From NCBI GenBank assembly GCA_964030475.1, contig CAXIPT010000002.1, positions 10,947,475 to 11,011,474 of the forward strand: a stretch of 64,000 nt of DNA, written 5' to 3'. The notes beneath the pieces were generated by a model. The model saw nothing but the letters and a program-made list of their open reading frames with translations, was not told the DNA's origin and ran no database searches. The DNA comes from Tethya wilhelma. Its lineage: Eukaryota > Porifera > Demospongiae > Tethyida > Tethyidae. Positions 45,101-55,600 of the stretch are shown here, one piece after another. Each line of letters begins with the position of its first letter. Positions within the stretch are counted from its first letter, which is position 1. The translations under genes were made by a program, and so were the position numbers.

Positions 45101-47654
45101 ATAAGTCGGAACAATTGTAAGAATTAATCCCCCTTTGTCCCCGACCTTTCCTGCCCACGATGGTTATTAAAGAGTTTCACAAACAGTGCCTGAGGAACTC
45201 GATATCAGTCCTGTGTGTGAATGGATGTAGGAGGAGTAAATTGTCTAAACTTTGATGCTTCTCTTTGAGTCATTTTCCTCCTGCCATTAATCCAGCCCGG
45301 CTCTGACGCACAGGGGTGTTGTTATGATAATGAGACATGGATGGGAGAGTGTAAATGGCTTTGTTGATCACTTTACGAAGCAAGAATTTTCCAAGAACTA
45401 AAACTTGTCATAATTTTAACTTGTTCTACAACAATAAAATCTTTTGATTGAATCTATGTTTATTTCCATTGCATTTCACTCTTGTCCTGCAGGTCAAACT
45501 TGATCCGTAACATGTACGATCAGTATGTTAGGACAGGCTATATCTGGGAGCAGTATGATGATGAGCTGGGCTCTGGGAAGGTGAGGACATAATGGTATTC
45601 ATTGGACCAGTGTCAGCTGTTCCCAACCTAACTCTTGTGTGGCACACATGGCTAGTGTGGTGATATAGTCCCCAGGTTATGTGGTGTAGTCAGTCCCCAG
45701 GTTATGCCATCATGTGTAGCTTCCATTGAACTTAGCAAGATGTTGGTTCATCCTTTGAGGTTCTCCTAGATTATGGTCTGTAGTTCGTACTTCCCTCTCC
45801 ACTGGTCTAGCCAGTGAGCTATTACTGGCAGCCATTCTAGCCCTAGCCAGATTTGATGCTTAAGATTCCTTGTTAATTATGAAAATGGGGTTGTAGATAA
45901 GGTTACACACAGCTGCTGCCTCTGAGAGGTTTCCGTCTGGAGCCTGACAGTGACGCACTAGTGTGTCATGTGACCTGTCGGCCAGCCTCCCATTGGTTGC
46001 TAGTGACGAGAGGAAATGACGCACTACCCATCAGAGGGGGTACGTGGCTGGAAGAATGATTGGAATGTCAATTATGAATAACCACCACTGTGGGAGAGAA
46101 GTTAATGATTCTAGTTAATTAACTATTCTGAGTGAGTGTGTGTGTCGATAGACAGATCATCCCCTAAGGCACTCTGTCAGGACACTGGGAGTTACCCATT
46201 CCTCATCGTGGTTCAGTGAACACTAACGTCTGTTGTACATCCGTGTTACCATGGTGATATTAATGATGGTGCATGTACGTAGTTTGAGAGCAGCAGGCCT
46301 GATTCCATAATGTACTAGTGCCAGGTGGTGAGACACTTTACGACTGAACTGTAGTTATTAGAAATTATTTATTGCAGGTTTGCATCAGAAAGCTGTTGTA
46401 TTAATTAGCTAACCTTTGACCCTGATGGTGATAAGAAGTGAAGCGTGTGTATCTAGACTGATTATGCACATGTGTTTTGCTATTGATGTACTTATTGTTT
46501 TGTGATGTGGTGAGTGAGTGCTCTCTCTCTCTCTCTCTCCCTCTGTGGGAAGTGTGTGTGGGGGTCTCACAGTGGGTCTATGGGAAAGCCCTCTGGCAGG
46601 AAGAACTATGTTTGGAGGGAAAATGGACCAATGAGATTCATACTATACTGCATATCATCTTTCCTCGTTAGCTCACAGCCAGTAATCATAGTCCAGACCA
46701 GCGTGCCCGTGGGGCGTTGAGAAACCACATCAGACAGAAAACAGAATTATTATAGCTGGGAGATTAATAATTGCTGTGAAAGATTAAAACTTAGCTTTAG
46801 ATAGGTAAGAAGCTAAGCTGTATGTGCCCTTACACTCACTCGCACACTGTCAGTAGATCTAGTGCTTGGTGTGTGCATATAGATGGTCGTGTGTCAGTAC
46901 CTGTCAATATTATTGACTCGCTATCATTGACACTGAGTGGTTGGAGGTGAACAATCGTCATTTTGTGACGTGTGTTTTGAACTGCTCACTTCTAGTCAAT
47001 GGACAGCAATAGATAATGTGTGTGTGTGTGTCTGTGTACAGTAATGATAGAACGGATACATTTCCCCATTACACATTAAGCCTTCCAAGTTATACATTTT
47101 TGTGTTGATTTTTGTAAAAATTAATAGATTCTGATATTATTCATTCGTCAGACTGTATAGGCGATGATGTCATCATTGCAGTCATATGATTCATTGGTTG
47201 CCTAGGTGATGAGATTGGAATGCATTGTCCACCTAGGCACAAACACCAGATGATACCATCCACTGCATGGACCTCTTGCAGAGCTGGGGGCTCACACACA
47301 CACACACACCCTCAGGCTATATTAGTGTCACTGACTCACAATTGCAACCTTAGCTGACATGTGCAGGAAGTATGCCAGGCTGCCATTATGGCCAATCATG
47401 TGTGATTTGAATATTGCTTTAGCTGGAACAGACTGATTGGTTCCCAGAGTCTAGCCAGCACTTACTTGGGTACTTGCAATATTGCTTGCAGTGGGGTCCA
47501 GGGTTTAGAGTTTTACACCAGATCTGTTTGGAATAGTCCACCTGTTCCAGAGCTGTCAGTGTTTTCATATGTTTTGTTTCCATGGTTGCAGGGGACCCAT
47601 CCCTTCACTGGTTGGTCTTCTCTCATTGTCCTCATCATGGCAGAGAAGTACTGA
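39287..47654 (+). CDS. MOGS: Mannosyl-oligosaccharide glucosidase (ER alpha-glucosidase I, GH63), 25 exons
   Basis: Removes the outermost alpha-1,2-glucose from the Glc3Man9GlcNAc2 glycan of new glycoproteins in the ER lumen. Exons: 39287-39307, 39385-39551, 39612-39719, 39799-39837, 39900-40045, 40339-40544, 40653-40703, 40755-40928, 41056-41214, 41274-41359, 41568-41598, 41666-41788, 41854-41949, 42178-42273, 42334-42402, 42800-42871, 43001-43130, 43306-43391, 43449-43524, 43682-43721, 43812-43920, 43988-44047, 44461-44603, 45493-45580, 47592-47654. They total 2439 nt, 812 residues (human about 837), phases consistent. A short Arg/Lys-rich cytosolic tail and one membrane anchor (about residues 42-61) give type II topology. 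Family motifs seen: [74 protein letters not shown] and C-terminal [17 protein letters not shown]. The start ATG opens exon 1 and leaves MTRHSTK before an in-phase splice. Intron 24 is 2 kb, far longer than the rest. The terminal exon is duplicated downstream (49690-49752). Confidence 0.95.
40933..40985. repeat. (TG)n microsatellite in MOGS intron 8
   Basis: TG repeats interrupted by TATG, starting just after the donor of exon 40755-40928. Confidence 0.85.
42121..42177 (+). repeat. (CT)n tract forming the exon-14 acceptor of MOGS
   Basis: About 55 bp of uninterrupted CT ending in TAG directly before exon 42178-42273. It acts as the polypyrimidine tract and would be length-variable. Confidence 0.85.
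42422..42664. mobile_element. MITE in MOGS intron 15
   Basis: About 243 bp bounded by inverted repeats of about 28 bp: the left end reads CTAAAGTCCATCTGGTTTGA and continues GAATGCCG; the right end is its reverse complement (42636-42663) with a one-base gap. No coding capacity. Placed cleanly between exons 42334-42402 and 42800-42871. Confidence 0.75.
45581..47480 (+). other. MOGS intron 24, unique part
   Basis: Long intron with CT and TG microsatellites (46517-46540, 47016-47035) and a short duplicated motif, CAGTCCCCAGGTTATG-like, near 45668-45710. No gene seen. The intron continues into the tandem duplication at 47481. Confidence 0.6.
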
Positions 47655-49578
47655 TGCTATCATTGCAGTATGACACGTACTAATTACATAATTATGACTG
47701 TTTTATTTTATATTATGTAATACTATAATAGTTTATAGGATGGCATTGCAATACTGGCATGCATGAACACATGTTGTATTGAAATTCTTTGAATTGAAAA
47801 TGTGGATTTTGAATTTTTTGAGAAATTCAAATATATAATTCAGATGAAATGAAAATAACACAGCATAGTTGGTAGTAATAAGATTCTCTTTGGGTAGTAT
47901 AATATACAGAAGGAATAATTAGAACACAGCCTAACAGAGAGTCATTCATTAGCAGTTCAGAGAGTGGAGGCTCTGCTGATGCTTGAACTACTGCCAAAGA
48001 AGTTGTCACACTGCTCAGGAGCTGATGGTGATCGGTCTAGACTGTCTCCTAGCGCCCTCCTGGCCAGACCCAGTCTCTGGGAGCACTGTCTCTCGATCAT
48101 GGCCACCTTTCTCTGACACTGCAGCTCAACTTGTGCGATGCGTGATTCACACTGTGCCAGCACCTCTGCTCTGGCCAGCTCCAGCCTCTCCTGCCAGGAT
48201 TGCTCTGCTACCAACAGACGATCATCGCTGCTTCGTCGGATCTTCTCTTCGATGTGATTGACAATGTTCTCTCCATCTGAACACTTTCCTTCGATCTTCT
48301 TAAGTTCTTCTGATTTCAGAGCCTCTTTGTCTTGGAAGAGGATCTTTCTCAGTTCAACACACCCACAGCTGTTGTGGAGATTGTAGTTTGTGAGTCCAAG
48401 TCCTGAGAGCTCGGCTGTGATGTCATTGTAGCCTTCCTTCTGAGCAATATCGATGGGTGTTTCATTGTTTGAGTTTCTCATGTTGATTCTGCAGTCAGAG
48501 TGCATCAGGAGTTTGATGGTGGTTGGGTGTCTCCACCTTGCAGCTTCGTGCATGGCTGTGTTACCATACTGTAATAGAGAGAGAGAGAGAGGAAGGTCAA
48601 TTGAGCTACATACGTCATAGTGTTTGTATCATAATTATATACTGTTATTCCGTTTCCAATACAAACAATAGGGAAGCTAGTTTCAGATCTATTAAGTCAT
48701 TAATAACTAGTCTGGTATTGGGTTACAATTCTCAATGAAATCATCTTACTAGGAATCAAAAACAAAGTCAAAACACCATCTGCTATATACGGACCATGGG
48801 CTATTAATTTGGTACAAAGGGCATGCAATATTAATGTTAAGTGGACTGCTAGTATTCACCTTATCCTGCATATCAGGTGCTACTCCAGCATCCAGCAATT
48901 CCTGGGCAATTTCATCGTAACCTTTAGCAGCAGCAAGATGGAGGGCTCCCATGCCTTCTGACGTGCGGCTGTTCACTTTGCATTTAGCTGCCAATAGTTC
49001 ATGGACTACATCTTGGTGTCCGTTCCAGCAAGCAAGATGAAGAGGAGTCCAGCCGTCTTTTCTTTGCTGGTTTAAGTTACACTTGACGGGCACTAGAACT
49101 CGAACTACTCCAGAATGACCGTTTATTGCAGCACAGTGTAGAGCATTGGAACCACTCTGTAGAGAAATAGAGAGAACAAAACACTTGTAAAACGTTTTCA
49201 TCTGCGTAACTGTTTATTTTCATGGGACAACTAAGAGTCAAGATATATTAAATAAATCCATGCAGACTTACTCTATCTGTGGCATTGAGTGCACACTTGC
49301 TGCTGGCAATGAGAGCATGGATTGCTGAGATGTGACCGTTCCATGCGGCCCAGTGCAGAGGTGTCCAACCATACTGTAGATGGAGAGAGAGAGAGAGAGG
49401 CAAGTGAACAATATTCATCGTATTAAAGTGTGAAATATTCATATTCGATTGTATGCACAGCCAGTGTTGCTGTAATCTATTGTAGACACGTACAGACTAC
49501 CCACACATGGTGCACTCTACACCTCTCCATTTAGAGAACTAGATCAAGACACTGTGAATGCTATCAGTGGATTCATGA
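47481..49578. repeat. Tandem segmental duplication, copy A (about 2.1 kb)
   Basis: Starts at ATTGCTTGCAGTGGGGTCC and ends at GTGGATTCATGAA, directly abutting copy B. It holds the used MOGS terminal exon and the promoterless ankyrin 3' exons. Differences from copy B are scattered single bases and short indels, so the event looks young. Confidence 0.9.
47957..49373 (-). pseudogene. Duplicated 3' half of the ankyrin gene (three intact exons, no own start)
   Basis: Exons complement 49272-49373, 48860-49156 and 47957-48568 repeat exons 3-5 of the gene at 50055-52159 with the same lengths (102, 297 and 612 nt), the same splice sites and almost identical sequence. All three are open and the stop is kept. 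Nothing resembling exons 1-2 or the TATA promoter precedes this copy, so it needs readthrough from the upstream gene or a cryptic promoter. Since every junction is phase 0, splicing from the upstream copy would keep the frame, either as an alternative C-terminus or as a protein with extra repeats. AATAAA at complement 47702-47707 is a plausible poly(A) signal. Called a pseudogene only because it lacks a 5' end; the reading frames are not broken. Confidence 0.75.
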
Positions 49579-51671
49579 ATTGCTTGCAGTGGGGTCCATG
49601 GTTTAGAGTTTTACACCAGATCTGTTTGGAATAGTCCACCTGTTCCAGAGCTGTCAGTGTTTTCATATGTTTTGTTTCCATGGTTGCAGGGGACCCATCC
49701 CTTCACTGGTTGGTCTTCTCTCATTGTGCTCATCATGGCAGAGAAGTACTGATGCTATCATTACAGTATGACGCATACTAATTACATAATTATGATCGTT
49801 TTATTTTATATTATGTAATACTATGTAGTTTATAGGATGGCATTGCAATACTGGCATGCATGAACACATGTTGTATTGAAATTCTTTGAATTGAAAATGT
49901 GGATTTTGAATTTTTTGAGAAATTCAAATATATAATTCAGATGAAATGAAAATAACACAGCATAGTTGGTAGTAATAAGATTCTCTTTTGGGTAGTATAT
50001 TATACAGAAGGAATAATTAGAACACAGCCTAACAGAGAGTCATTCATTAGCAGTTCAGAGAGTGGAGGCTCTACTGATGCTTGAACTACTGCCAAAGAAG
50101 TTGTCACACTGCTCAGGAGCTGATGGTGATCGGTCTAGGCTGTCTCCTAGTGCCCTCCTGGCCAGACCCAGTCTCTGGGAGCACTGTCTCTCGATCATGG
50201 CCACCTTTCTCTGACACTGCAGCTCGACTTGTGCGATGCGTGATTCACACTGTGCCAGCACCTCTGCTCTGGCCAGCTCCAGCCTCTCCTGCCAAGATTG
50301 CTCTGCTACCAACAGACGGTCATCGCTGCTTCGTCGGATCTTCTCTTCGATGTGATTGACAATGTTCTCTCCATCTGAACACTTTCCTTCGATCTTCTTA
50401 AGTTCTTCTGATTTCAGAGCCTCTTTGTCTTGGAAGAGGATCTTTCTCAGTTCAACACACCCACAGCTGTTGTGGAGGTTGTAGTTTGTGAGTCCAAGTC
50501 CCGAGAGCTCGGCTGTGATGTCATTGTAGCCTTCCTTCTGAGCAATATCGATGGGTGTTTCATTGTTTGAGTTTCTCATGTTGATTCTGCAGTCAGAGTG
50601 CATCAGGAGTTTGATGGTGGTTGGGTGTCTCCACCTTGCAGCTTCGTGCATGGCTGTGTTACCATACTGTAATAGAGAGAGAGAGAGGAAGGTCAATTGT
50701 GCTACATACGTCACAGTGTTGGTATCATAATTATACTGTTATTCCGTTTCCAATACAAACAATAGGGAAGCTAGTTTCAGATCTATTAAGTCATTAATAA
50801 CTAGTCTGGTATTGGGTTACAGTTCTCAATGAAATCATCTCACTAGGAATCAAAAACAAAGTCAAAACACCATCTGCTATAAATGGACCATGGGCTATTA
50901 ATTTGGTACAAAGGGCATGCAATATTAATATTAAGTGGACTGCTAGTATTCACCTTATCCTGCATATCAGGTGCTACTCCAGCATCCAGCAATTCCTGGG
51001 CAATTTCATCGTAACCTTTAGCAGCAGCAAGATGGAGGGCTCCCATGCCTTCTGACGTGCGACTGTTAACTTTGCATTTAGCTGCCAATAGTTCATGGAC
51101 TACATCTTGGTGTCCGTTCCAGCAAGCAAGATGAAGAGGAGTCCAGCCGTCTTTTCTTTGCTGGTTTAAGTTACACTTGACGGGCACTAGAACTCGAACT
51201 ACTCCAGAATGACCGTTTATTGCAGCACAGTGAAGAGCATTGGAACCACTCTGTAAAAAAATAGAGAGAACAAAACACTTGTAAAACGTTTTCATCTGCG
51301 TAACTGTTTATTTTCATGGGACAACTAAGAGTCAAGATATATTAAATAAATCCATGCAGACTTACTCTATCTGTGGCATTGAGTGCACACTTGCTGCTGG
51401 CAATGAGAGCATGGATTGCTGAGATGTGACCGTTCCATGCGGCCCAGTGCAGAGGGGTCCAACCATACTGTAGATGGAGAGAGAGAGAGAGGCAAGTGAA
51501 CAATATTCATCGTATTAAAGTGTGAAATATTCATATCCGATTGTATGCACAGCCAGTGTTGCTGTAATCTATTGCAGACACGTACAGACTACCCACACAT
51601 GGTGCACTCTACACCTCTCCATTTAGAGAGCTAAATCAAGACACTGTGAATGCTATCAGTGGATTCATGAA
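49579..51671. repeat. Tandem segmental duplication, copy B (about 2.1 kb)
   Basis: Starts with the same ATTGCTTGCAGTGGGGTCC and ends with GGATTCATGAA followed by unique CTAGCCC. It holds the spare MOGS terminal exon and exons 3-5 of the complete ankyrin gene. Confidence 0.9.
49690..49752 (+). pseudogene. Second copy of the MOGS terminal exon
   Basis: This 63-bp stretch repeats the last MOGS exon (47592-47654), including the TTGCAG acceptor, the [10 protein letters not shown] start and the AEKY-stop end; one silent GTC/GTG difference was seen. It lies in copy B of the 2.1-kb tandem duplication. It is intact and could serve as an alternative last exon after a 4.1-kb intron, but the nearer copy is sufficient. 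It sits between the two ankyrin copies, on the opposite strand. Confidence 0.85.
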
Positions 51672-52159
51672 CTAGCCCAATGACTTCTACTAGTGCAATC
51701 CACATGATTAGTCATGGTGGTCTGTAGGAGGCATTCATTCACCCATCCCTCTAACTTGCAAACACTGGCTTGTGCTTACATGTATTTATCTATTGTAAGA
51801 GTAGACATACCTTATCGGACATGTTGATGTCAAATCTTCGACTAGCTAGAAGCTGCTTCACTACAGTTGTGTGTCCAAACTTGGCAGCTTTATGCATAGC
51901 ACTGAGACCATTCTAAAGGAGAGAGAACATACAATGGTAAATGGTTGAACTTTTGAAATACAATAGTTAGCTATACTAAAGCTAAAGATGATTCTTCACA
52001 ACTTACAGCATCTCTGTATACTGAGGCACCGGCCGCTAGAAGCCGTTTCACTTCGTGTGCCCGCCCCCTCTCGGCGGCGTAGAGGAGTTGCAGGCCCAGT
52101 TCAGAGGGAGTGCGGTTGGTTGAGATGTAACCTTCAGGGTTGCTGATCATTCGCTCCAT
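50055..52159 (-). CDS. Ankyrin-repeat protein with coiled-coil tail, 5 exons
   Basis: Exons (complement): 52007-52159, 51811-51912, 51366-51467, 50954-51250, 50055-50666, all phase 0, giving 421 residues. About eight ankyrin repeats fill residues 20-275; repeats such as YGWTPLHWAAWNGHISAIHA and DGWTPLHLACWNGHQDVVHE carry the TPLHxAxxxGH core, and exons cut between repeats. The tail (about 280-421) is Glu/Arg/Gln-rich with heptad-like spacing (for example ERLELARAEVLAQCESRIAQ) and probably forms a coiled coil, ending Ser-rich. No catalytic or other named domain is visible, so the partner is unknown; ankyrin proteins generally act as scaffolds. The start ATG (52159) lies about 100 bp downstream of a TATA box. 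An AATAAA at complement 49800-49805 could end the transcript. The three 3' exons exist in a second copy downstream (47957-49373). Confidence 0.9.
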
Positions 52160-52255
52160 GGTTTTAGTTTTACCGAGAGATTGTCTAAGTTCTCAGTTTG
52201 TAAGATTTGTTAGAATGCTAAGAGTTTGCATGCTTTGAGCAGCGCAAATCGTCGG

Positions 52256-52263
52256 CTTTTATA
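52256..52263 (-). promoter_or_regulatory. TATA box of the ankyrin gene
   Basis: TATAAAAG on the minus strand, preceded by a CpG-rich GCGCG stretch and about 97 bp upstream of the start ATG at 52159, leaving a 5' UTR of roughly 70 bases. Confidence 0.6.
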
Positions 52264-52625
52264 CGCGCTGGCATCACGTTGACTCCGCCCACTTCACGAT
52301 TGTTGTGTCTAGTCGCGCAGTACCTTGAACCTGCGATAAAACTGGAATGATGTGTTACTATAGCAGTTACCATGAGCAACTAATGGTCCTGATTTCGTAT
52401 GACAATGTCTCACAATCATTGGATGTAATTGCTGTAGGAAGCATTAGCCAATTTATAGGCTACAGCTCTATGAATGACCAGAACTGAACTGTGTGAATGT
52501 GCATGTGGGTTCAACTTTACTCTGATGTGAAATGCTGTAATTGTGATCTGATGAACAAAGGAGTGTGTATGTGATACACCAATGTATGGCTGTACTATTG
52601 CAGTCTATTATTAGGTACATATCTG
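52264..52625. other. Intergenic region between TBC1D32 stop and ankyrin promoter
   Basis: About 360 bp carrying the 3' end of TBC1D32 and the upstream promoter of the ankyrin gene, both on the minus strand. No AATAAA was seen for TBC1D32 here and no other gene. Confidence 0.5.
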
Positions 52626-55600
52626 TCAGGTAAAGTGTTTCATTGCCTTGAGGACACACGGTCTGAACTTGTTCTCCAAACTCTGCATGAAATCAATCCA
52701 GTTGCCACATCTGAACCCCTCCAGTGCCTCCTCCTGTAGCAATGCACCCAGTCATATCACAGCGGACATCACACACAGTATAGAGTGCATGTATATTGAG
52801 TTAGCTTATACAGATTCACTGACCTTGAGGAATACCATTAGGTTTTGTTGTTGGGTATGCTGAAGTATTTTATCCTCTAAATGCTTCAAAACGGCCACAC
52901 AGAAGTAGACCTGTTCAAAGTAAAACAAACAGCGCATTATTACATCAATCATCCTGTAATTCTCTCTGTACAGATTAAGCTTCACTGGAATGAACTACTG
53001 GATCAATTTGAAAGTACATGTCCAATTGAGCCAACAATCTGGATTAATAACATGCTTGCATGATTCTTCAACACATCAGTGAACCACCAAGGCTGATGAG
53101 CCCTTTGAATACAAATAAACCCAACATTCTTTAAGCTCTTGAAAGAACGAGAGAGAAAAATTCTCACCAGTTGAAGACTTCAATCATTATATAATGTCTG
53201 ATGCTAGAATGCAAAACAATACCCAGCTGCACACATATATACAAACCTGCACATGTATGCAATCAATGTGTATGTAGGTAGTGCCCGAGTCAAGGACCGA
53301 ATTAAGAATTTGAAATTTTCTACCAAATGGCCAAATAAAGATGAGCATTCAGTTTTGAGTAGTTCAGTTATCTGTATAGACAAATTCCCCAGAAAGGTGC
53401 TCATTTTCATACCAGCCGTGACTAGCAGCACAGGTGTTCCTCTACTGAGCACAGGAGATGTGCAGCATGCCTTGCATTCCCATTAAATTCTTTACAATTC
53501 CTTCAGAGGTTAATTAAAATCCTAAAGAATGGCCAGTGATGCCAAACGGCACATCCTTACATTCTTACACACACAACCATTCACTGAGGAAGTCATAACA
53601 ACTGTTCCTTTAGATGCAGTGCTAACGATCAACATCCTATAAACAAAAGCAGGTGCAGAAGATGACTAGCCAGTTTCAAGATTTGTTTGCATTGCCCTCG
53701 GGCACATGTACGAGTGTGTGGGAGGGGCTGCACCTCCACACGGCCCTGTGGAGGAGGTAGCCAGTTTGTAATTGGTGTCTTTTGAGAGTTCATTCTTTTT
53801 GTGATGAGGAGAGACACAAGTTTACACGACCTGTTGCAATTATATTCTTAAAACTATGCAAATGATGTAGTTAACATTGATACTGAATTCTCTCCATCAC
53901 AAACTGAAACAATTGTTCCCATAGTTTCAAAAGAGGCAGTCAGGATGGATAAAGTCAACTTGTTGGGTAATTGTTCGTTCAAGGTGCACAAAACGAGGTA
54001 ACATTTAATGACATTCCAAGTGTAGGTGCGTACGAGAGTAGGTGATTGAAACAATGGTGCATACCCCACAGACAATCAGGAGACAATCTTTCAGTGTTCC
54101 CTCCCTCTGAGGTCATGAGCACTCCCACTATACGACATGCACATGCAGTTACACATATGCATGCACTGAACATGCATGTATGATGTAGAACAACTTGAAG
54201 ACATGGTAGCAATAGGGGATAAACAGTAGGCCCAACTATACATTGACATGTACAACAGGATGCAATACTAAGGAACTTGAAACTCACTCAGAAAAGACAG
54301 ACAACATGTACCATCAAAGTTAGTTAACCAATCGATTGATTGCTGGAGAGAATTAAGGAAGATGCATGTAATTACAACATTCCATTGAGGAAATTCAATA
54401 ACAGTGAAACAAACTAACGCCACTCTCTGTGGCTGCACCTCTCTAGTCACATTCCTGGATTATGTCTGTAGTGAGCAAACAAGAGAGGCAAACAGTCTCA
54501 AGTTTCACTCCCAGTTTCCACTTGACTTCACAACAACCACCAGACTCTCTACAAGAGGAAAATGAATGCTCTGTATATTGTTCCCATGCGTGCAGTACAT
54601 GCAGCATGCCAACCACTCAGTGGACACTAGGGAGCAAAAAATGCCATCATGGTGGTGATTTGTGAGAGAGAGGTGGGATGGTCCGCCATTAATGACCTGT
54701 TGTATAGTGGCTATACTATACTGGCACTGTAGGAGAAGCTTCTAGAGAAAACCTCTCCATTGTGCAGTGAAGCAGAGCTGGGAGGTTGTAGTTCAACAGG
54801 TATTCTCAGAGGAAATAGCTAATCAAAGTTAAACAGGAGCACAGGTGTGCATAACAAGAGAACAAATCAAAAAAATACATTTTTTAATCTTACAGGCGAT
54901 GCGTAACATTACACAACCACCTGCAGAGAGTTTCACCTGTGGCATGCAATACCAGAACTACAGCACACAACCTGGCTAGTCCTCCTTATAGGGAGCGGCA
55001 GTACACTGAAGGGGGGTGTCAGTGCACACATGACACATTCTATACTGACATCTTGTCCATTTAGAACACTTGTTTCATTTTATTGATGTCTTCTCTATAA
55101 TCAAAAGTTCACTTCTATATCTAGACCTATAATCACACTACATGCCTTCACTTGTACTCACTAAGTCTTATAGGCTATATATGGAACCATATAGATCAGG
55201 AAATTTTACCAGTAAACAAATTTCCCCATGAGTTGTGTGCATGCACTGTTACCTGATAATCCATTCCCAGTAGAATGCATAGGACGAGATATAGGCCAAT
55301 ATCTCTCCAGTCAAGGAAGTTCCAGAAACACTGACTGCACCAATGTTGACAGATCTACAATGACACAAACAATGGTATCAAACACTGCATGAAATTGACT
55401 GGAACAATAATTATTTATTTTTATGACAATCAATATTTATTACACTGCATGTGTGTGCTTCTACAATCAGTATCACAGGTAGGTACACTGTAACTGATCG
55501 AGTATCGGTCTCATTTTACACTCATTTAGACATCTAACCAGCCATCATTAGGAGGTCTAACCACCCAAGCTCCTGGCAATATAAACCTAATATCTCAAAC

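Noticed and set aside
47983..48261. Plus-strand frames antisense to the ankyrin tail (also 50081-50359)
   Set aside because: Shadows of the minus-strand coding exon; they merely mirror the duplicated gene.
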